64,000 nt of DNA from the NCBI GenBank assembly GCA_019247845.1, contig JAFBAL010000031.1, forward strand, positions 1-64,000, given 5' to 3'. Below are positions 53,538-62,183 of the stretch, one piece after another. A program made the translations under genes and the position numbers. Below the pieces are notes generated by a model, which was not told the DNA's origin, did not search any database, and worked only from the letters and a program-made list of their open reading frames with translations. Each line of letters starts with the position of its first letter. Position 1 is the stretch's first letter. This stretch comes from Alphaproteobacteria bacterium (GTDB taxonomy: Bacteria > Pseudomonadota > Alphaproteobacteria > Micropepsales > Micropepsaceae).

Positions 53538-53560
53538 GGTTCCTGTCAAAGGGGAACATC

Positions 53561-54541
53561 ATGAAACTCACAGCTCTCGTCGCGGGCCCCGCGCTCGCGC
53601 TTCTCGCCGCTTCCGCTCCCGGTGCATCGGCCGCCGCGGTCACGACCTTCGACGTCGACGGCGCGATGTTCCTGTTCCAGACCGGCATCGACATCAAGGG
53701 CGACGTGTTCGGCTTCTGGGTCGATCAGTCCTCGGTCCGCCACGGCTATGTCCGCATGAAGGACGGCACGCTCACCAAGTTCGACGCGCCGCATGCGGTG
53801 GACACCTCGGCGTCGGGTGCCGACGCCAGCGGCAACCTGGTCGGCGACTTCGTGGACGGCAACCTTCACAAGACGCGCTTCTATCTGCGCAAGATCGACG
53901 GCAGCTTCACCGTGTTCGACGTCGCGGGCAACGTCCACGTCACCGCGACCGATCCGCATGGCGGCACCGTCGGCTACGAGCCGGGCCATGACAGCTTCCT
54001 GCGCAAGAAGACCGGCAAGGTGAAGATGTTCGGCGCGCCGAACGGCTCGGACACCGAAGCCGTCGCGGTGATCTCCGACGGCACCGTCGCGGGCTCGTTC
54101 GCTCCGTCCCAGTTCCCGCCGGTCTCCAGCGGCTTCATCCGCCATCCCGACAAGAGCTTCACCGTCTTCGACGTGGCTGGCGCGGACCTGACGCAGGTGA
54201 TGGGGATGAATGCCGACGGCATCGTGGCGGGCTATTACGTCGTCGGCCAGGCGCACGGCTTCCTGCGCACGCCCGACGGCGCCATCGCGCCCTTCGATCC
54301 CAGCGGCTCGCATCTCACGCAGCCGACGGCGATCAGCGCCAAGGGCCTCGTCGCCGGCTACTACAAGGACGCGGACGACGTGCATCACGGCTTCATCCGC
54401 GGGGTCGACGGCAAGTTCACGATCTTCGACGTCGCCGGTGCCGCGAATACCGAGCCGGCGACGATCAACGCCAGGGGCACGGTCGCCGGAACCTGGACCG
54501 ACGCGGACGGCCACACCCACGGCTTTGTCCGCACGCCGTGA
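53561..54541 (+). CDS. Exported HAF-like repeat protein
   Basis: 326 residues with a signal peptide (LTALVAGPALALLAASAPGA). Six or so repeats of about 42 residues follow the pattern GFIRxxDGxFxxFDVAGAxxTxxxxINxxGxVAGxYxD, similar to the extracellular HAF repeats and likely forming a beta-propeller. No catalytic motif. An AAAGGGG site precedes the ATG. Function unknown; similar proteins occur in multiple copies in Acidobacteria and soil alphaproteobacteria. Confidence 0.75.
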   Translation: MKLTALVAGPALALLAASAPGASAAAVTTFDVDGAMFLFQTGIDIKGDVFGFWVDQSSVRHGYVRMKDGTLTKFDAPHAVDTSASGADASGNLVGDFVDGNLHKTRFYLRKIDGSFTVFDVAGNVHVTATDPHGGTVGYEPGHDSFLRKKTGKVKMFGAPNGSDTEAVAVISDGTVAGSFAPSQFPPVSSGFIRHPDKSFTVFDVAGADLTQVMGMNADGIVAGYYVVGQAHGFLRTPDGAIAPFDPSGSHLTQPTAISAKGLVAGYYKDADDVHHGFIRGVDGKFTIFDVAGAANTEPATINARGTVAGTWTDADGHTHGFVRTP

Positions 54542-54584
54542 GCTCAGGCACCGCGAGAAGGGGCGGCCGCTTCGACGCCGCCCT

Positions 54585-55304
54585 TCAGGCCGCCTTGCGC
54601 GCGATGAACTTCGGATAGTGCTCCTCCATCATCCGCTCGCGATAGGCGATCAGGTTCTTGTGGGTCAGCGCCGCGGTGCGCAGCTTGCTGTCGAAGAACG
54701 GCGTCATCGCGCCGGCGACGAAGGCGAAGGCGGTGGCGTCCGCGGCGCAGGGCGCGGGCCCGAACAGATAGGGCTTGTTGCCCAGCAGGCTCGAGAGCGC
54801 GGCCAGCGAGCGGCCGCCCAGCTCGGCGATCTCGTCGGGCGAGTGTCGGCCGAGGCCCTGGCCGTGCAGCGTCTGGCGCACGCGTTCGCGGCCCGCCTGC
54901 CTGGCCGCCTCGCGCGTTTCGGCGGGCAGCGCGTCGAAGAAATGCGCCGGGCCCGACGCGAAATTCCCGTCGTCCATCCAGCGCGCATGCAGCAGCGCGA
55001 AATAGAGATGGTCCTCGAGCATGCGCTCGATCGCCCAGCCGCGCGCGCGCAGGTCGGGGGTCAGGCCGCGGTCGAGATCGACGCCGTATTTGCGCTCGAT
55101 ATGGGCGCGGATGAAGGTCGAGTCGGCGATGCGCACGCCCTTGTCCTCGATGAAGGGAATCTTGCCCTTGGGAGCCGTGGGCGGCGCGGCGCGCTGCTTG
55201 ACGTAGGACAGGCCCGCCATCTGCAGCTGCACCTCGGTCTTCATCACGAACGGGCTCGGATCGGGCAGGCCGAAAGCCGGGCCGAAGCCATACAGGGTGA
55301 TCAT
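54585..55304 (-). CDS. Glutathione S-transferase family protein
   Basis: 239 residues. The N-terminal thioredoxin-like domain (ITLYGFGPAFGLPDPSPFVM, APKGKIPFIEDKGVRIADST) keeps the cis-Pro and Asp-Ser pair. The C-terminal helical domain has PYLFGPAPCAADATAFAFVA in place of the usual DxxxAD box. It resembles the FAX-like/metaxin-type GSTs of proteobacteria. It is divergent from the WYL regulator, with nested palindromes between them. Confidence 0.85.
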   Translation of the reverse strand: MITLYGFGPAFGLPDPSPFVMKTEVQLQMAGLSYVKQRAAPPTAPKGKIPFIEDKGVRIADSTFIRAHIERKYGVDLDRGLTPDLRARGWAIERMLEDHLYFALLHARWMDDGNFASGPAHFFDALPAETREAARQAGRERVRQTLHGQGLGRHSPDEIAELGGRSLAALSSLLGNKPYLFGPAPCAADATAFAFVAGAMTPFFDSKLRTAALTHKNLIAYRERMMEEHYPKFIARKAA

Positions 55305-55333
55305 GGGTCCTCTCCTCTTATGGAGGGTAGTCA

Positions 55334-55377
55334 TACTGCCAGGCTCCTGACAGCATGGTGTCAGCAGCGTGGCAGTA
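55334..55377. promoter_or_regulatory. Nested inverted repeats between GST and WYL-regulator genes
   Basis: An outer perfect 8-base dyad, TACTGCCA / TGGCAGTA (55334-55341 and 55370-55377), encloses an inner 6-base dyad, CTGACA / TGTCAG (55347-55352 and 55359-55364). Both are centred on the same point, 55355-55356, midway between the divergent starts. This is a strong candidate operator for the WYL/YafY regulator. Confidence 0.7.
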
Positions 55378-55386
55378 GGGTGCAGC

Positions 55387-56145
55387 ATGAGACCGGCCGA
55401 CCGCCTCTTCCGCATCATCCAGATCCTGCGCCGCAAGCGCAGGCCGACGACCGCGCAGGAGATCGCCTCGGAGCTCGAGACCTCGCTGCGCACCGTCTAT
55501 CGCGACATTGCGCAGCTGACGGCCGAGCGCGTGCCGATCCGCGGCGAGGCCGGCATCGGCTATGTGCTCGAGGGCGGCTTCGACATGCCGCCCTTGATGC
55601 TCACCCCCGACGAGATCGAGGCGGCGATGCTGGGCGCGCAATGGGTGATGAGCCGCGCCGATGCCGAGCTGTCGCGCGCCGCGTCCGACCTCATCGCCAA
55701 GATCGGCGTGGTGATCCCCGAGCATCTGCGCCCGCTGCTGATGGAGCCCGCGCTGACGCCCTTGACCTCGCACAAGGGCCCCGGCGACGCGATCGACATG
55801 GCGCGGGTGCGCGCCGCGATCCGCACGCAAGGCAAGATCGCGCTGGTCTATCGCGACGAGAAGCAGGCCGAGACGCGACGCCTCATCTGGCCGATCGGGG
55901 TGAGCTATTGGGACGCGGTCCGGCTGATCGTGGCGTGGTGCGAGATGCGCAAGGGCTTCCGCCATTTCCGCACCGACCGCGTCGTCACGGCCGAGTTCCT
56001 GGAGCTGCGCTATCCCACCGCGCGCGCCAGGCTGCGCGCGCAGTGGAAGAAAGAAATGGAAATAGAAGGTGAGCGCGGCGACTACGCACGCAAGCTCTCC
56101 CGGCCGTCGGCCGCGCCGACGCCGATGTCCGGGCTGATGGAATAA
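55387..56145 (+). CDS. YafY-type WYL-domain transcriptional regulator
   Basis: 252 residues. There is an N-terminal DeoR-like winged helix (ADRLFRIIQILRRKRRPTTA, SELETSLRTVYRDIAQL) and a central-to-C-terminal WYL domain (IALVYRDEKQAETRRLIWPI, SYWDAVRLIVAWCEMRKGFR, FRTDRV). YafY-family regulators bind small ligands or nucleic acid through the WYL domain. It is divergent from the GST gene, a frequent pairing that suggests GST control. The start at 55387 is preferred to GTG 55369. Confidence 0.9.
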   Translation: MRPADRLFRIIQILRRKRRPTTAQEIASELETSLRTVYRDIAQLTAERVPIRGEAGIGYVLEGGFDMPPLMLTPDEIEAAMLGAQWVMSRADAELSRAASDLIAKIGVVIPEHLRPLLMEPALTPLTSHKGPGDAIDMARVRAAIRTQGKIALVYRDEKQAETRRLIWPIGVSYWDAVRLIVAWCEMRKGFRHFRTDRVVTAEFLELRYPTARARLRAQWKKEMEIEGERGDYARKLSRPSAAPTPMSGLME

Positions 56146-56288
56146 CGGATTTTGCGCTCATTCGATCCATTCGTGACCGAAAAACCACGTTCGGCGGCTT
56201 CTGCGCCACGCGCCTGCGGGCCGCGACAACTTTCGCCCGATTCGGACGTTCAACTGGACAAGGGGAAGGAGAGATAGAGGCAGCCACC

Positions 56289-56534
56289 GTGAACACGCTC
56301 GATATTTTGAAGGCCAAGGCGAACGCGAACGTGCAGCGTTCCAAGGCGGAACATCTCGACGACGACGACGACACCTGCATCGGCGCGCATGCCGACTACC
56401 GCCGCGAGGATTTCGTGTTTTCGCGCACGCAGTCCATCGAGATGCGGGGATTGGAATGGGAAAGCCGGCTGAAGCCGCTCAAGCCCTGGGTGCCGAACTT
56501 CGCCGCCAACCTGGCATTCGCGATCTTCGCGTAA
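56289..56534 (+). CDS. Small protein of unknown function
   Basis: 81 residues from a GTG. There is a charged N-terminus with an Asp run (HLDDDDDTCIGAHADYR) and a hydrophobic C-terminus (PWVPNFAANLAFAIFA). It has no known motif. It lies in a roughly 500-base region with no other gene, after a possible AAGGGGAAGG ribosome site. It may be a genuine small gene, but the evidence is only the open frame and upstream spacing. Confidence 0.45.
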   Translation: MNTLDILKAKANANVQRSKAEHLDDDDDTCIGAHADYRREDFVFSRTQSIEMRGLEWESRLKPLKPWVPNFAANLAFAIFA

Positions 56535-56650
56535 GGATCGGGTCAGGCGAACTGCGGTGAAGTCTGCGCCGCATCGTCGCCGATAGCGCGTGCCGCATCT
56601 ACCGCATGCCGCATCGACCGATGGGTGCGAAGCGGCATCGGCCGAAACAG

Positions 56651-57058
56651 CTACTCTTCCTTCTTCAGCATCGCCCGTGCGTCGGTGGCGTCCTGCTTGG
56701 CGGCGGCGAGCTCGCCCGAGGCGATGCCGGCGCGCGCCTTGGCCGCCGCGGCCTCGAGCGCGGTCTTCTTCGCCGCGTCGGCGGTGTCGGGAATGGCGCC
56801 GTGGCCGGCCTGGGCGCAGGGGTCGAGCTCCTTGCCGTCATAGCCGTCGCCGTGCGGGCCGACGAGGCAGTTCAGCGTGTGGTGCAGGTGCGCATGCACG
56901 CCCGCGATGTCGGGCGCGCCGGCCGCGAAGCCCGCATGCATGCCGGCATTGACGATCTCGGAATGCGCGTCGGCAAAGGCCGCGACGGGCAGGAGCAGGA
57001 CGGCCGCGACGGCGGCGCCGATCAATACGTGCTTGGAGCGGGATGCGAAGTGGGCCAT
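56651..57058 (-). CDS. Small exported protein of unknown function
   Basis: 135 residues with a signal peptide (HVLIGAAVAAVLLLPVAAFA). The mature part begins DAHSEIVNAGMHAGFAAGAP and includes HAHLHHTLNCLVGPHGDGYD, a His-rich segment with two Cys that may bind metal or haem, then an Ala/Lys helical tail. No family recognised. The start at 57058 gives the proper signal peptide. Confidence 0.7.
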   Translation of the reverse strand: MAHFASRSKHVLIGAAVAAVLLLPVAAFADAHSEIVNAGMHAGFAAGAPDIAGVHAHLHHTLNCLVGPHGDGYDGKELDPCAQAGHGAIPDTADAAKKTALEAAAAKARAGIASGELAAAKQDATDARAMLKKEE

Positions 57059-57190
57059 GGGCGGTTTTCCCGAATGAGGCGGAGCGACGATACCACCGCC
57101 GCGGGAGGCCCAAAAGCAGACGGCCCACGCCTTCCGGCGCGGGCCGCTCTGCCGTCGAAGCATGGCTGCCCGGGCGTCGCCGGGCGCAGG

Positions 57191-57853
57191 TCAGCGGATC
57201 GAGGCCAGCTCGCCCTGAAGGCCGCGGGAATCGGGGTTCTTGACGCTGGAGGACAGAATCGCGCCGACGCTCGCCCTCTGGCCGTAATACTCGCTGTTCC
57301 ATTCGTGGCGCGGCTTGATGATCGAGCCGTTGAAGGTCAGCCCGCCATAGGCGCCCGTAGCCGAAGTCCACACCACGATGTCGCCGCCATGGCCCGAGGT
57401 CGCGCCTTCCGCGCCCGAGGACAGCGTGACCGCGGTGATGCCGCCGCCGGCGCCGATCTTGAACTCGTCGTGCTGGATGCCGGCCAGTGCGCGGTCGCTC
57501 ATGATCAGCATCACGATCTCGGCCTTCTCGAGCCCGATCTGCAGGCCGAACGAGCCCGAGCCCATGGAATAGAACGCCGGCGACGACCAGCCGCGGCCGT
57601 TGTGCTTGAGCAGCACGCCGTTGCCGCCTTCGGCGCCGAAGATGAAGCCGCCCTTGACCAGCGAGGGCACGATCAGCACGGCGCGGGCGCGATGCAGCAT
57701 GTCCGAGGCCGCGGCGAAGGCCGGGTCGCTCTTCATGTGCTCGGCGACGCGCGTCGCATGCGCGACGAGCTCGGTCTGGTCGGACGCGAAGGCGGTGGAG
57801 GCGGTCAGCGCCAGCGCCAGCGCCGCCCCGGAAACGAGGTGGGAAATCTTCAT
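57191..57853 (-). CDS. SYLF-domain lipid-binding protein, exported
   Basis: 220 residues with a signal peptide (VSGAALALALTASTAFA). The SYLF/Ysc84 fold is visible: LHRARAVLIVPSLVKGGFIF, then GGNGVLLKHNGRGWSSPAFY, FGLQIGLEKAEIVMLIMSD, and AYGGLTFNGSIIKPRHEWN. Bacterial SYLF proteins are exported and thought to bind phospholipids; their biological role is unclear. Confidence 0.9.
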   Translation of the reverse strand: MKISHLVSGAALALALTASTAFASDQTELVAHATRVAEHMKSDPAFAAASDMLHRARAVLIVPSLVKGGFIFGAEGGNGVLLKHNGRGWSSPAFYSMGSGSFGLQIGLEKAEIVMLIMSDRALAGIQHDEFKIGAGGGITAVTLSSGAEGATSGHGGDIVVWTSATGAYGGLTFNGSIIKPRHEWNSEYYGQRASVGAILSSSVKNPDSRGLQGELASIR

Positions 57854-57946
57854 GGCTATCTCCTTGGATGAATCGTAAGCGTCAAACGTTCGGCGGGGCG
57901 GAAGGTTGCTTCCGTCGGATCGCCGCGCAGCGCGGATCGCGCGCGC

Positions 57947-58825
57947 TCACTCGTCCACGTCGGCGGTGCAGCTCGAGTTCGTGCCCCACAGGTTGCCCGC
58001 GCTCGACTTGAGCACGGTCTGCATGCGCTTGCTCATCTTGGGGAAGAAGACGATCCCCGTCGCCTCCTCGATGTCGTCGATGGCGACGGCATAGGTCGGC
58101 AGGCTCCTGGTATCGAGGCCGTCGTCGGGCATGGGCAGCATCATGCCCAGCGCGCGCTTGTTCGTGGGGTCGTAGATCACCTTGAAGAAGGCATCCGCGA
58201 CGCGCACGCGCTTGTCCTTCCTGCCGTTGTTGTCCTTGCCGTCCTTGGGCAGCCAGCGCTCCTTGGCCTTGGTGTAGACCGGGCCGGTGACGACATAGAG
58301 CTCGGGCCGGTCTCCGCAGGCGATCCAGCGGCGGATGTCCGTCTCGAGCACGCGCCAGATGGCCTGGTTGTAGCGCGGACCGACCTGCGGCGACATGTTG
58401 GTGAGCAGGAAGCTCTCGTCGGTCATCGGCTGGCTGGAGGCGAAATCGCCGGCCGGCGCCTGATGGCCCCGGTCGAAGCCGCTGCCCTTGTAGTCGTCGA
58501 GCTGCGGGCCCTTGTCCGCGATCGCCGAATCCACGTCGGGATCGGGATGGAAGTTGTTCTTGCGCTGGGCGTTGCCGGTGATCTGCGCCCGCGGCAGCCG
58601 CTCGATCACCCAGTCCGGCGCGCGCGTTTCGGGATCGAAGGCCACCGCATAGCCCGGCCGGCAGAGCCCGATCGGCAGCTTGCGCATCGAAGGCAGGCCG
58701 GTCAGCTTGTAGCGGTCGGCGCAGGACTTGAAGCCCGGCGCGTCCGCGGCTCTTGCGCCGCCCAAAGGCGCGAGCGGCACCAGCAGCAGCGGCGCCAGCA
58801 GCGCCGCGACGCGGACGGCGCGCAT
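57947..58825 (-). CDS. Secreted DNA/RNA non-specific endonuclease (NucA-type)
   Basis: 292 residues with a signal peptide (VAALLAPLLLVPLAPLGGA). The beta-beta-alpha-metal nuclease motif DRGHQAPAGDFAS contains the general-base His, with NMSPQVGPRYNQAIWRVLE supplying the metal-binding Asn. Substrates are DNA and RNA. It is the last gene of a minus-strand run starting at 59635; the stop of the membrane protein before it lies one base upstream of its ATG. Confidence 0.92.
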   Translation of the reverse strand: MRAVRVAALLAPLLLVPLAPLGGARAADAPGFKSCADRYKLTGLPSMRKLPIGLCRPGYAVAFDPETRAPDWVIERLPRAQITGNAQRKNNFHPDPDVDSAIADKGPQLDDYKGSGFDRGHQAPAGDFASSQPMTDESFLLTNMSPQVGPRYNQAIWRVLETDIRRWIACGDRPELYVVTGPVYTKAKERWLPKDGKDNNGRKDKRVRVADAFFKVIYDPTNKRALGMMLPMPDDGLDTRSLPTYAVAIDDIEEATGIVFFPKMSKRMQTVLKSSAGNLWGTNSSCTADVDE

Positions 58826-58826
58826 C

Positions 58827-59264
58827 TCAGCCTCCCGTTTTGGCAGCTGCCGCCGCAGCGATTTCGGCGTGCTCTTTGGCGATATCCGCCTGTTGCTTGG
58901 CGGCAGCCGCCTGCTTCGCGGCGGCCAAGGCGGCATTTTCCGGCGTGTTGTTCGCCTGGATGCCCTTCGACACCGCGTAGCTGCCGGCGCTGATGCCCAG
59001 CAGGCTGAGCACGCTTGCTGGGATGTTCACGAAGGTGCCGGCCTCGACCGAGAGCAGCAGGAAAAGCCCCGCCACCACGAAGGTGAAGATCAGGAACTGG
59101 AAGCGCGACAGGCTGGCCTTGGTCATGTCGGACTCGGTCAGCATCTGCGACAGATCGATCTTGCCCCACAGGATCAGCCAGAACACCACGAACGCGGCGC
59201 CCATCACGACGATGGTGGTCGCGATGGCGACGATATAGGCGAGAATTCCCCAATCCGCTGTCAT
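58827..59264 (-). CDS. Two-TM membrane protein with Ala/Lys coiled-coil tail
   Basis: 145 residues. TM1 is AYIVAIATTIVVMGAAFVVF; the loop GKIDLSQMLTESDMTKASLS follows, then TM2 FQFLIFTFVVAGLFLLLSVE; then VNIPASVLSLLGISAGSYAV and a helical Ala/Lys/Gln tail. The loop and the TM2-flanking segment are similar to the neighbouring gene, so the two are paralogues. Start overlaps the upstream stop by four bases. Confidence 0.65.
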   Translation of the reverse strand: MTADWGILAYIVAIATTIVVMGAAFVVFWLILWGKIDLSQMLTESDMTKASLSRFQFLIFTFVVAGLFLLLSVEAGTFVNIPASVLSLLGISAGSYAVSKGIQANNTPENAALAAAKQAAAAKQQADIAKEHAEIAAAAAAKTGG

Positions 59265-59635
59265 GACGTGTGTCCCCCTCGTGATTGGAGCCGGCGATGC
59301 TTGCCGACCAGGTAGAGCGAATGGCTGCCCGCGAAGAGCAGCAGGATCTCGTTGGGTACTTCCGGCATCGTCCTCGTCGGCGGCGCGTTCGGCGCCTGGG
59401 TCTGGGCGAGCGCGAGCTGGGCGTAGGCGAAAGCGGCGATAAGGATGCCCAAGAGAAGCTGCACGCGTTCCGGCGTCGGCCGCCGGTCGGCGCCGCTGCC
59501 CGCGAGCAAGCCTGAGAGATCGATCCGGCCCGTCAGGCAGCGCCACGCCACGAGCGCCATCATGGCCGCCAGCCAGGCGAGCAGCGCGTTCTCCACGATG
59601 GAAGCGAGATCGGGCAGACTCATGTCGGTTATCAA
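59261..59635 (-). CDS. Two-TM membrane protein, paralogue of the next gene
   Basis: 124 residues. ALLAWLAAMMALVAWRCL is TM1, then GRIDLSGLLAGSGADRRPTP, and TM2 is VQLLLGILIAAFAYAQLALA, then EVPNEILLLFAGSHSLYLVG. The same plan as 58827-59264: G(K/R)IDLS after TM1, an Arg-rich loop, TM2, then a Gly/Ser-rich amphipathic helix. First gene of the operon that ends with the secreted nuclease. Confidence 0.65.
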   Translation of the reverse strand: MITDMSLPDLASIVENALLAWLAAMMALVAWRCLTGRIDLSGLLAGSGADRRPTPERVQLLLGILIAAFAYAQLALAQTQAPNAPPTRTMPEVPNEILLLFAGSHSLYLVGKHRRLQSRGGHTS

Positions 59636-59763
59636 CCCATAATAACTTTGGGTTGTAAATAGCGCGGGATCGCGTCAGCTGTGAATAACTCGCCCGCCTT
59701 GACGCCCGGCCGCGCGGTCCCCACATCCATTGAACGGGAGCAAGACTTCAGGGAGTGCCCGAC

Positions 59764-60111
59764 ATGGTCATGAACCAGGGCTCTTTGCCCGCCTCGGACA
59801 GCGATACGCGGCTGATGGCGATCCTGGGCTATATCCTGTTCCTGGTCGGATGGCCGACCGTGCATCTGGCGACCGTGGGCGGGGTGGTCCTGGCCTATGT
59901 CAAGCGGGGCGATGCGCGCGGCACGATCTGGGAATCGCACTTCTCCAACATGATCGAGACGTTCTGGATCTCGTTCGCGCTCGCGGTCGTGGCGATCCCG
60001 CTGTGCTTCGTGGTGGTGGGCTTCTTCCTGCTCGGCTTCGTCGCGCTGTGGTTCTTCTACCGCACGATCAAGGGACTGATCCGCGCGATCGAAGGCCAAC
60101 CCTACCGATGA
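59764..60111 (+). CDS. DUF4870-type membrane protein
   Basis: 115 residues with three or four hydrophobic segments (LMAILGYILFLVGWPTVHLA, FWISFALAVVAIPLCFVVVG, FFLLGFVALWFFY) and the segment WESHFSNMIETF, typical of the DUF4870/YrhC-like family. Function unknown. The ATG at 59764 follows a GGGAG; the GTG at 59755 is an alternative. Confidence 0.72.
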   Translation: MVMNQGSLPASDSDTRLMAILGYILFLVGWPTVHLATVGGVVLAYVKRGDARGTIWESHFSNMIETFWISFALAVVAIPLCFVVVGFFLLGFVALWFFYRTIKGLIRAIEGQPYR

Positions 60112-60115
60112 CTTC

Positions 60116-60721
60116 TTACGTGTAGTCGTCCTCGAAGCGGCGGATGCGCGCGGTGGCGTGCATCGGCGGCTGGGGCTTGGGCCGCGCCAGGAACCAGCCG
60201 AGCAGGCTGACCATCAAGGTCACCGCGACCGAATAGGGCGTGAAGCCGTAGATCATGTCGGGGATGATGGCCGCGGTGTGGAAGCTCTTGCCCATCTCGG
60301 CGCCCCACAGCACGCAGCGCCCGATGCCGTCGGCGTTGATGTCGCAACCGTCGTAGCGCGAGACATAGACCGCCAGCATCGGCAGCACCGGGGTCAGGAT
60401 CGGCAGCAGCATCAGGCTGAGCGCGCCGGACAGCGTGCGCCGCGCGGCAAAGCAGGCGACGGAGGCGATCACCGCCAGCACGATGACGAGAAGGATGTCG
60501 GTGCCGACGCCCCAGGCGAGCAGCAGCGCATCGCGCAAGCCGCCGCCCAGCGCCATGCCGCGGCACGGATCGGGCCCCGGCGCGCATTGCGCCGCGAAGC
60601 CCACGCCGCGGATGATCCACACCAGAAGCGACGGGCCGAGCAGCACCGTGACGCAGAGCGCCCAAACGATGAGCGACACCGGCTGGCGGTCGCGCGCGGA
60701 TATGTAGTCGTGCCCCTCCAT
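60116..60721 (-). CDS. Polytopic membrane protein of unknown function
   Basis: 201 residues with about four TM helices (VSLIVWALCVTVLLGPSLLV, LLLAWGVGTDILLVIVLAVI, LSLMLLPILTPVLPMLAVYV, VAVTLMVSLLGWFLARPK). A Cys-containing extracytoplasmic loop lies at CAPGPDPCRGMALGGG and another at RYDGCDINADGIGRC, which has a DxNxDGxG calcium-loop-like pattern. Family not recognised. Confidence 0.65.
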   Translation of the reverse strand: MEGHDYISARDRQPVSLIVWALCVTVLLGPSLLVWIIRGVGFAAQCAPGPDPCRGMALGGGLRDALLLAWGVGTDILLVIVLAVIASVACFAARRTLSGALSLMLLPILTPVLPMLAVYVSRYDGCDINADGIGRCVLWGAEMGKSFHTAAIIPDMIYGFTPYSVAVTLMVSLLGWFLARPKPQPPMHATARIRRFEDDYT

Positions 60722-60872
60722 GCCTCAAATGTTAAGGCATTTTGACCGTGCCGTGCCTGAAAAATCGCAAGCCATGATTAACGGCGTAAATCAACAGGCG
60801 GAACGGCGTAAATAAAAAACGGCGCGTTTTTGCCGTGTTAGCGTCCGCGCGTTCCTTTCGAAGGATGCGATT

Positions 60873-62174
60873 ATGCGCCGTTTTCTCGTGCTTGCCTGGC
60901 TCGCGTTCCTGGCCGGTCCCGGCCTGGCGGCGTCCGTCGCCCAACCGCCCGTGGAATGGACGCACTTCCGCTTCGACGAGAAGCATACCGGCCGCCAGCC
61001 GTTCGAGACCAAGCTGAACCCCGACACGATCAGATCCGCCGGCCCCCTGTGGCAGGGCGAGCTGAACGGCGAGCTCGTCGACTATTCCTCGCCCGCGGTG
61101 GCGGGCGGCTTCGTCTATATCGGCAATGTCGACGGCCAGCTTGTGGTCTATCCGGCCGACGGCTGCGGCGCGGAGTTCTGCGGGCAGCCCGCGTGGAGGT
61201 CGACCAACCTGGCCCAGATCATGGACTCGCCCACGGTCGTCAACGGCATCGTCTATGTCGGCTCGCAGTCCAGCCAGGACTCCAACGACGGCAAGCTGAA
61301 CGCTTTCGACGCCGCGGGCTGCGGCCAGGCGGTGTGCGCGCCGCTGTGGCAGGGCGATGCGGGGACGGAGTCGATCCTTCAATCCTCGCCGGTCGTGTGG
61401 AAGGGCCTGGTCTTCGTGGGCAGCTTCGGCGGCAAGCTCTTCGCCTTCGACGCCGACGGCTGCGGCCGCCAGCTGTGCCGGCCGGTCTGGACCGGCATCC
61501 TGGGCGGCGCCACCGAGTCGACGCCGGTCGTGTTCAAGGGCGTCGTCTATGTCGGAGCCGACGACGGCAAGCTCTATGCCTTCAACGCCAAGGGCTGCGG
61601 AAAGAAGAATTGCGCGCCGCTGTGGACCGGAGCGCTGCAGGGTTCGGCGCTGGCCTCGTCGCCCGCGATCTATAAGAGCAAGATTTATATCGGCGGCCAG
61701 CACGGCCTGTCGGTGTTCGACGCTTCGGGCTGCGGCCAGGCGTCGTGCGCGCCGCTGTGGCAGACGACGGACGGCGACAACTTCTTCGGCGGCTCGCCCG
61801 CGATCGCGGGCGGCCGCGTCTACCTGCCCGAGGAATCGCAGATCGACGTCTATGACGCGGACGGCTGCGGCCAGGCGATGTGCCCGACGAAAGCGATCCT
61901 GTTCGGAAGCGGCATGCAGGACGGGATCGCTTCCTCACCGACCGTGGCCAACGGAGTCGTCTATGCCGGGCGCAATTCGGGCGAGGTGCTGGCCTGGCGC
62001 GCCGACTGCAAGGGGCTTTGCGACGAGATCTGGAAAGGCTTCACCGACGACCCGATCGTCAGTTCGTCGCCGAGCGTCGTGAACGGCAAGATCTATGTCG
62101 GCGGCTCCGACCACGGTTTCTCCGGCCGGCTCTATGTCTTCGGACTCGGGGGTCCGTCCGAAAAGAGGCGCTAG
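60873..62174 (+). CDS. Exported PQQ-like beta-propeller with repeated Cys pairs
   Basis: 433 residues with a signal peptide (VLAWLAFLAGPGLAASVA). Seven propeller-type repeats of about 55-60 residues each show SSPxVxxGxVYVGxxDGKLYAFD, then DxxGCGxxxCxPLW, e.g. NAKGCGKKNCAPLWTGAL. Each blade carries a C-G-x3-C pair; such regular Cys placement suggests a disulfide in each blade. No PQQ-dehydrogenase active-site residues are evident. Role unknown. Confidence 0.85.
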   Translation: MRRFLVLAWLAFLAGPGLAASVAQPPVEWTHFRFDEKHTGRQPFETKLNPDTIRSAGPLWQGELNGELVDYSSPAVAGGFVYIGNVDGQLVVYPADGCGAEFCGQPAWRSTNLAQIMDSPTVVNGIVYVGSQSSQDSNDGKLNAFDAAGCGQAVCAPLWQGDAGTESILQSSPVVWKGLVFVGSFGGKLFAFDADGCGRQLCRPVWTGILGGATESTPVVFKGVVYVGADDGKLYAFNAKGCGKKNCAPLWTGALQGSALASSPAIYKSKIYIGGQHGLSVFDASGCGQASCAPLWQTTDGDNFFGGSPAIAGGRVYLPEESQIDVYDADGCGQAMCPTKAILFGSGMQDGIASSPTVANGVVYAGRNSGEVLAWRADCKGLCDEIWKGFTDDPIVSSSPSVVNGKIYVGGSDHGFSGRLYVFGLGGPSEKRR

Positions 62175-62183
62175 GACGGGTCT

